From Candidatus Krumholzibacteriota bacterium (GTDB taxonomy: Bacteria > Krumholzibacteriota > Krumholzibacteriia > Krumholzibacteriales > Krumholzibacteriaceae), in NCBI GenBank assembly GCA_030613345.1, contig JAUWMD010000057.1:1-11455 (forward strand): DNA of 11,455 nucleotides. Reading direction: 5' to 3'. The notes beneath the pieces were generated by a model. The model made no database searches and was not told the origin of the DNA. It saw only the letters and a list, made by a program, of their open reading frames with translations. The translations under genes were made by a program, and so were the position numbers. Position 1 is the first letter of the stretch. Each line of letters opens with the position of its first letter. Positions 7,632 to 11,455 of this stretch are shown in pieces.

Positions 7632-8246
7632 ATGGTCTATTCCGGGAAGACGCGCAGGCGCCGTCCGGGAGCGCCGGTGGCAGCACTCATCGTTCTGATG
7701 ATTGCCGCCACGGTTCCCGTTATCGCCGCCGATACCAATGCCGTACTTGCCGAACCAGTTCCCCCACAGCAGGAGGAAGCCACGGACGCCGGGAAAGAGG
7801 CGGAAGAGGGGCCGCAGGCCTCAGACGCCCAGAGGGTCGTGATCGTCCTGGACAAGGGCGGCGAGATCGTGATGGAACTCATGCCCAAAGAAGCCCCGCT
7901 CGCCGTCGAGAGGTTCACCCTCCTGGTGAACGACGGTTTCTACGACGGGCTCAAGTTCCACAGGGTCGAGTCGTGGATCATACAGACGGGCAAGAAGGAT
8001 ACGGATCTCGAGCCGATCGAGGGAGAGATGTTCTTCCAGGACCTCAAGCACGACAAGGGGATGGTGGGAATGGCCCGCCTCGTCGATGACTACGACTCGG
8101 CCACCACGCAGTTCTACATCATCAAGGAGTGCAAGGCGGCACTCAAAGGCGAATACACGATCTTCGCATGCGTGGTCAAGGGGATGGACGTCGTCGCGAA
8201 CGTAAAGAAAGGGGCGAAGATCAAGGAGATCAGGTTCGCGGAATAG
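7632..8246 (+). CDS. Secreted cyclophilin-type peptidyl-prolyl cis-trans isomerase
   Basis: Predicted to catalyse cis-trans isomerisation of X-Pro bonds outside the cytoplasm. The 204-residue protein has a basic n-region (TRRRR), a hydrophobic segment to about residue 33 (VIAA), an acidic Gln/Glu/Pro-rich linker at 34-66, and a compact cyclophilin domain at about 69-202. Family landmarks are FHRV (109-112, with the catalytic-type Arg111), WIIQTG (115-120, one residue closer than usual), GMVGMA, SATTQFYI, and LKGEYTIFACVVKGMDVV. The usual GxP/N-rich loops are shortened, so it is a divergent member. The ATG at 7632 is chosen over GTG 7623 because GGAGGTGA (7619-7626) is five bases before it and overlaps the GTG. 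No promoter was found between the terminator at 7611 and this gene; some read-through or a promoter inside the terminator region must serve it. Confidence 0.9.
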   Translation: MVYSGKTRRRRPGAPVAALIVLMIAATVPVIAADTNAVLAEPVPPQQEEATDAGKEAEEGPQASDAQRVVIVLDKGGEIVMELMPKEAPLAVERFTLLVNDGFYDGLKFHRVESWIIQTGKKDTDLEPIEGEMFFQDLKHDKGMVGMARLVDDYDSATTQFYIIKECKAALKGEYTIFACVVKGMDVVANVKKGAKIKEIRFAE

Positions 8247-8275
8247 CCGGTGGCGGCGTGTTACTTTCTGAAGTC

Positions 8276-8303
8276 GCGTTTCCGTCTTCCGACGCATTTT
8301 TTT
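8276..8303 (+). terminator. Possible weak intrinsic terminator after the isomerase gene
   Basis: GCGT (8276-8279) can pair with ACGC (8292-8295), extended by one G-U pair, across an 11-base loop, directly followed by A and seven T residues (8297-8303). The T-run is good but the stem is short. Confidence 0.4.
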
Positions 8304-8322
8304 GTCCAGGTGGCCCGGGCAC

Positions 8323-8352
8323 TTGACCTGAGCGCCCCGTTTCAGGTATATA
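8323..8352 (+). promoter_or_regulatory. Promoter and candidate Rrf2 operator of the iron-sulfur operon
   Basis: TTGACC (8323-8328) and TATATA (8347-8352), 18 bases apart, form a sigma-70-like promoter; the TA run goes on to 8356. An inverted repeat, ACCTGA (8326-8331) N10 TCAGGT (8342-8347), fills the spacer and touches both boxes. A dimeric repressor bound there would block RNA polymerase, and the first gene of the operon encodes a dimeric Rrf2-type regulator, so autoregulation is the natural inference. The site does not match the known IscR type 2 pattern in spacing. Confidence 0.6.
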
Positions 8353-8356
8353 TATA

Positions 8357-8383
8357 GGGCTACGAGGGCTACGAGGGCTACGA
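8357..8383 (+). repeat. Three exact tandem copies of a 9-bp unit
   Basis: GGGCTACGA occurs three times without interruption at 8357-8365, 8366-8374 and 8375-8383, right after the TA run of the promoter and so at or just after the likely transcription start. The unit is not palindromic. It lies in the untranslated leader, 34 bases before the regulator's ATG. Confidence 0.95.
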
Positions 8384-8416
8384 GAGATGTCTTGACCGTA
8401 ACATGAAGGACGGATA

Positions 8417-8857
8417 ATGCGTTTTACCGCGATGTTCAGGTACGGCCTCAGGGCGCTGGCTGTCATGTCCGAGAGATACGGACAACAGCCTGTATCGGCC
8501 AAGGAGATATCGGAACTGGAGGATATCTCGCCGAGCTTTCTCGAGCAGCTTCTTGCCCACCTTCGAAGGCACGAGATCATAGTAGGAATCAGAGGGCCTG
8601 GAGGCGGCTTCAGGCTGAAGAGGCCGCCCGAGGAGATATTGATCGGCGATGTCGTCGAAGCGCTCGAAGGATCGTTCTACGCCTCGAGTTGTCTCAGCGG
8701 AGACTGCGCGGGTGTAAGCGGGAATCCCTGCGACAGGTTTGGCGATTGCGTCGTAGTGCCGATGCTGCAGCGGCTCGAGGAGGAAATCTCGAACGTTCTT
8801 TCGTCCTATAATCTATCCGACATCAAGACGTTCTTCGACAATGAAAATGCCGGCTGA
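8417..8857 (+). CDS. Rrf2/IscR-family transcriptional regulator, probable Fe-S sensor
   Basis: DNA-binding regulator of 146 residues, a normal length for Rrf2. Residues 1-70 form the winged helix-turn-helix: a start like MRFTAMFRYGLRAL, the SAKEISELEDISPSFLEQLL recognition region (27-46), and the wing RGPGGGFRL (59-67). Four cysteines at 92, 97, 105 and 111 lie where IscR binds a [2Fe-2S] cluster (Cys92, 98 and 104 in E. coli), so cluster-dependent DNA binding is likely. GAAGGA at 8405-8410 gives a good ribosome-binding site six bases before the ATG. The cysteine desulfurase gene begins 33 bases after it, the classic IscR-IscS arrangement. It probably controls its own operon through the inverted repeat at 8326-8347; other targets are unknown. 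The family is firm, the cofactor and target inferred. Confidence 0.92.
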   Translation: MRFTAMFRYGLRALAVMSERYGQQPVSAKEISELEDISPSFLEQLLAHLRRHEIIVGIRGPGGGFRLKRPPEEILIGDVVEALEGSFYASSCLSGDCAGVSGNPCDRFGDCVVVPMLQRLEEEISNVLSSYNLSDIKTFFDNENAG

Positions 8858-8890
8858 CTTCACGGCAACGACAACGGAGACGATCAAGAT

Positions 8891-10072
8891 ATGAGCGATT
8901 CGAAACGCAGGGTCTATTTTGACCACAATGCCACCACGTACATGCGGGAAGAAGTCATCGAGGCGATGCTTCCCTTCCTGCGCACGAGATTCGGAAACGC
9001 GAGCAGCCTCCATTTCTTCGGCCAGGAGAACAGGGGCGTTATCGACGAGGCCCGCGAACACATCGCCTCTTTCATCGGAGCTGAGCCAGCAGAGGTGATC
9101 TTTACCTCCGGCGGGACTGAGTCCGACAACATGGCGATAAGGGGCGTCGTCAGGGCGCTTCGCGAAAAAGTCCCCGATCCCCACCTGATCACATCTTCGA
9201 TAGAGCATCCCGCCGTTCTGCGGACGTGCGAGTCGCTGGAGAAAGAGGGCGTGAGCGTAACCTGTCTTCCCTGCAGAAAGGACGGCTCTGTCGACGCCGC
9301 CGATCTCGAAAATACGATTACCGACCGCACTGTTCTCGTCAGTATCATGGTCTCGAACAACGAGACAGGCGTCATCCAGCCTGTAAGGGAGATATCGGGC
9401 ATCGTCAGGCCTCGCGGGATAATAATGCACGTCGACGCCGTACAGGGTATGGGGAAGATCCCGGTCGATGTCGGCGAGCTGGGTGTCGACCTCCTCTCGA
9501 TCTCGGCTCACAAGTTCTACGGCCCGAAGGGTATCGGGGCTCTCTACGTCCGGCGCGGCACACCGATCGAGCCGGTATATACCGGCGGGCACCAGGAGGA
9601 AGGGCTCAGGCCCGGTACGGAGAATATCCCCGCCATCGTCGGCTTCGGCGAGGCATGCAGGCTCTCCGCCGGAGATCTCGAGGAGGAGATGGCCAGGATC
9701 GGCGCTCTCCGCGACAGGCTCCAGGAGGGGATACTCGAGAAAGTCCCCAATGTCCATATTAACGGTGCTGGAGCCCCGAGGGTTCCCAACACGTGCAATG
9801 TAACCGTGCCCGGCATAGAGGGCGAGGCTATGGCACTCAACCTCAGCATGCTCGGTTTCGCGCTCTCGAGCGGCAGCGCCTGCGCGACGGGCGACTCCGA
9901 ACCGAGTCACGTGCTGAAGGCGATGGGCCTCGATCCTGTCGAGGCACAGGGCGCGCTCCGGATAAGCCTCGGCATCTGCAACACGGACGAGGACGTCGAC
10001 GCGTTCCTGGAGACTTTCCCAGAGGTCGTCGGGAGGCTTCGTGAGCTGTCCCCCATAAAGGGAGAGAACTGA
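8891..10072 (+). CDS. iscS: Cysteine desulfurase, class I (IscS/NifS type)
   Basis: PLP enzyme of 393 residues that removes sulfur from L-cysteine, giving alanine and an enzyme persulfide for Fe-S cluster or thio-cofactor assembly in the cytoplasm. The N-terminus has the YFDHNATT signature (9-16); TSGGTESDN (72-80) and the SIEHPA motif (103-108, His106) belong to the PLP pocket; HVDAVQ (180-185) carries the PLP-ring Asp182; and Lys208 in SAHKFYGPKG is the Schiff-base lysine. The persulfide cysteine is Cys331 in SSGSACATG, followed by EPSHVL, which marks class I. GGAGA at 8876-8880 stands ten bases before the ATG. It is the second gene of the Rrf2 operon. No iscU, nifU, iscA or fdx follows in this window, so the scaffold must be encoded elsewhere. 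Whether iscS or nifS is the better name cannot be decided; no nif genes are seen. Confidence 0.96.
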   Translation: MSDSKRRVYFDHNATTYMREEVIEAMLPFLRTRFGNASSLHFFGQENRGVIDEAREHIASFIGAEPAEVIFTSGGTESDNMAIRGVVRALREKVPDPHLITSSIEHPAVLRTCESLEKEGVSVTCLPCRKDGSVDAADLENTITDRTVLVSIMVSNNETGVIQPVREISGIVRPRGIIMHVDAVQGMGKIPVDVGELGVDLLSISAHKFYGPKGIGALYVRRGTPIEPVYTGGHQEEGLRPGTENIPAIVGFGEACRLSAGDLEEEMARIGALRDRLQEGILEKVPNVHINGAGAPRVPNTCNVTVPGIEGEAMALNLSMLGFALSSGSACATGDSEPSHVLKAMGLDPVEAQGALRISLGICNTDEDVDAFLETFPEVVGRLRELSPIKGEN

Positions 10073-10076
10073 TCCC

Positions 10077-11093
10077 TTGATCAATCTTGTCAGATCTCCG
10101 GCCATATCTTTCAGGTACGCCGCCTCGATGCTGTTCATCAGACCGTGGATCACGGCACTGCTTCTGACAGCGGTCCTCTTGTCCGCCGTCCTGTTCCCGG
10201 CCGGCCCGGTTGCTTCATACGACAGGAAATTCGTCGAGGACCTCGGCGGGTATTACGCCAGATCCGCCGAGTGCGGGACGTACATAATCTATTATGCCGA
10301 CAGCGGGGAGAGGCTCACCGCCGAGATAGAGAAGATGGTCTGCAGGTCGGCCGGCGAGATCGCCGCCGGCATCGGGCTCGAGGATGTCTCACCCGTTGCG
10401 ATCGTCATCGCTCCCGACACCCCGTCGTTCAGGCTACTGCACAGCGGGCGCCTGCCCGAGTGGGGAGAAGCGTTCGGCGATTCGCAGAAAATGATCATCG
10501 GCATCGATGCATCCCGTGTCCTGCTTTCAGGCCGGCCGCTCGAGACAGTCGTCCGGCACGAGCTCTCACATGTCCTTCTCGCGCAGAGAACTGCCGGAGC
10601 GCACTGCCCAACGTGGTTCGTCGAAGGGATTGCCATGAGACAGGCGCGGGAGTGGACCCTCCGCGACCAGTGGCACCTCGCCCTGACCGTGTGGAGGGAG
10701 GACATGCCTCGTCTCGAGGATCTACGGGGCAGATTTCCGAAAAGCGCCGGTAAGGCGGCGATGGCCTACCGGATCAGCTATGCGGCGGTCAACGAACTCC
10801 TTGCAGGTGAAAAGAGAAACCTGATCACTTTCACCGCGTTTCTCAGGGACACGGGGGATTTCGAGAAGGCATTCACGCTGACGTTCGGCGAGACGGTCGG
10901 GGAGTTCTCGGGCAGGTTCGAGGCGACGATGAGAAGCAGGTACCGGAAGACAGCCTTGTTCCTGAACATATCCCCGTACGGCCTGGCTCTCTCGGTCCTG
11001 TTCCTGCTCGCTTATTTCATCAAGAAGAGCAGAAGCAGGAGGAGGATCGAGCAGTGGGAGAGGGAGGACGCCGAGCCTCCGGTGCTGCACTGA
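10077..11093 (+). CDS. Membrane-anchored HExxH zinc metallopeptidase (peptidase MA-like)
   Basis: Predicted zinc peptidase of 338 residues. Its active site is HELSH at 161-165 (His161, Glu162, His165) with a likely third ligand, Glu183, in WFVEGIA, the layout of peptidase MA-like gluzincins. A hydrophobic signal or anchor spans about 24-42, and a second helix at about 299-315 is followed by a strongly basic cytoplasmic-type tail (KKSRSRRR), so the catalytic part is probably outside the cytoplasm. The start is uncertain: TTG at 10077 lies four bases after the desulfurase stop with GGGAG at 10060-10064; ATG at 10128 would give a shorter, more typical signal peptide. Close spacing makes it the third gene of the Rrf2 operon, although a link to Fe-S metabolism is not obvious. 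Substrate unknown. Confidence 0.8.
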   Translation: MINLVRSPAISFRYAASMLFIRPWITALLLTAVLLSAVLFPAGPVASYDRKFVEDLGGYYARSAECGTYIIYYADSGERLTAEIEKMVCRSAGEIAAGIGLEDVSPVAIVIAPDTPSFRLLHSGRLPEWGEAFGDSQKMIIGIDASRVLLSGRPLETVVRHELSHVLLAQRTAGAHCPTWFVEGIAMRQAREWTLRDQWHLALTVWREDMPRLEDLRGRFPKSAGKAAMAYRISYAAVNELLAGEKRNLITFTAFLRDTGDFEKAFTLTFGETVGEFSGRFEATMRSRYRKTALFLNISPYGLALSVLFLLAYFIKKSRSRRRIEQWEREDAEPPVLH

Positions 11094-11155
11094 AGCGTCT
11101 TTCGAGTTGTTCTGAAGTGCTTCCCGAGGTGTCCTGAAACGTCAGGCTCGTCTCC
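11090..11155 (+). repeat. Degenerate 22-bp tandem repeat, three units
   Basis: Units begin with CTGAA at 11090, 11112 and 11134, exactly 22 bases apart. Units one and two match at about 15 of 22 positions, most differences being transitions; unit three is weaker. The first unit contains the peptidase stop codon. It stands immediately before the tRNA promoter. Confidence 0.45.
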
Positions 11156-11167
11156 GGCCGTCTGTTC

Positions 11168-11196
11168 TTGACAGCCTGTCAGGTGCTTTATATACT
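11168..11196 (+). promoter_or_regulatory. Near-consensus promoter upstream of the serine tRNAs
   Basis: TTGACA (11168-11173), exactly 17 bases, then TATACT (11191-11196): eleven of twelve consensus positions. Transcription should start near 11203. The spacer holds a small palindrome, CCTG-T-CAGG, at 11175-11183. Strong promoters of this kind are typical of tRNA genes. Confidence 0.85.
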
Positions 11197-11205
11197 AACC
11201 GGTAC

Positions 11206-11236
11206 CTTCCGCGCGTCTGCGGAAGCGGTTTTTTTT
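11206..11236 (+). terminator. Terminator-like hairpin directly before tRNA-Ser(TGA)
   Basis: CTTCCGC (11206-11212) pairs perfectly with GCGGAAG (11219-11225) across a 6-base loop, followed by CGG and eight T residues (11229-11236). It has the form of an intrinsic terminator, but it lies between the tRNA promoter and the first tRNA base at 11237. It may end the upstream peptidase operon, act as a leader or attenuator for the tRNAs, or both. Confidence 0.65.
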
Positions 11237-11323
11237 GGAGGGCTAGTCCTAACTGGTAAGGCAGCGGATTTGAAATCCGCCGGGCGTAAGCCCTTGGGGG
11301 TGCGAGTCCCTCGCCCTCCGCCA
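11237..11323 (+). tRNA. tRNA-Ser (anticodon TGA)
   Basis: Class II tRNA of 87 bases with encoded CCA. The acceptor pairs GGAGGGC with GCCCTCC, discriminator G. The D stem is GTC/GGC with A14-, GG- and A21-type loop bases. The anticodon stem GCGGA/TCCGC holds loop TTTGAAA, anticodon TGA at 11271-11273. The long variable arm GGGC-GTAA-GCCC (11282-11293) is typical of serine tRNAs. The T stem is GGGGG/CCCTC with one G-U pair. Odd point: the T loop is TGCGAGT, so the nearly invariant T55 is G. Confidence 0.93.
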
Positions 11324-11342
11324 TGAAGAGATGGAGTCAAGC

Positions 11343-11434
<92 letters not shown>

Positions 11435-11455
11435 CTTTTTGAGATATGATTCTGT

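Noticed and set aside
8357..8383. Triple repeat considered as a CRISPR fragment
   Set aside because: The 9-bp units are contiguous with no spacers and are far too short for CRISPR repeats.
8813..10153. 446-residue open frame on the minus strand opposite the desulfurase gene
   Set aside because: It is an antisense shadow caused by GC-biased third positions. The + strand frame carries all the desulfurase motifs, and the minus-strand product shows no recognisable domain.
11237..11323. First tRNA considered as a selenocysteine tRNA because of its long variable arm
   Set aside because: The anticodon is TGA, not TCA, and the acceptor and D stems have the serine lengths of 7 and 3 pairs.

Overview
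This window is GC-rich, gene-dense bacterial DNA with every gene on the + strand. The host is Gram-negative: two proteins have lipobox signal peptides, one looks like an outer-membrane beta-barrel, and several others have Sec-type signal peptides. Frequent AGG/AGA arginine codons in otherwise GC-biased genes, a barrel N-terminus with an 'NPAS' motif, and abundant TPR lipoproteins would suit an uncultured lineage of the FCB group (for example Krumholzibacteriota or Eisenbacteria-like). That placement is a guess from style; the window holds no phylogenetic marker that settles it.

Layout. (1) 27-2889: an OPT-family oligopeptide transporter, then a class I SAM-dependent methyltransferase. (2) 3046-6263: a cell-envelope group made of a lipoprotein with a duplicated beta-sandwich-like domain, an outer-membrane beta-barrel protein overlapping it by ATGA, and a secreted four-TPR protein. 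(3) 6277-7611: a lipoprotein with about nine TPR units, with its own TTGACA-17-TAGATT promoter and a strong intrinsic terminator. (4) 7632-8246: a secreted, divergent cyclophilin-type peptidyl-prolyl isomerase. (5) 8323-11093: an iron-sulfur operon of an Rrf2/IscR-like regulator, an IscS/NifS-type cysteine desulfurase, and a membrane-anchored HExxH metallopeptidase. Its promoter contains a 6-bp inverted repeat between the -35 and -10 boxes, followed by three exact tandem copies of a 9-bp unit. (6) 11168-11434: a near-consensus promoter, a terminator-like hairpin, and two class II serine tRNA genes (anticodons TGA and GCT).

How the parts work together. The Rrf2 protein has four cysteines suitable for binding an Fe-S cluster and probably senses cluster supply to control the desulfurase gene, as IscR does. 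No scaffold gene (iscU/nifU) follows; a peptidase gene takes that place. The lipoprotein/barrel/TPR group probably makes an envelope assembly of unknown function and, with the iron-sulfur operon's promoter, is the least ordinary part. No mobile element, CRISPR array, phage gene or defence system was seen. All gaps between genes are under 300 bases; their contents are listed as features where anything was visible.
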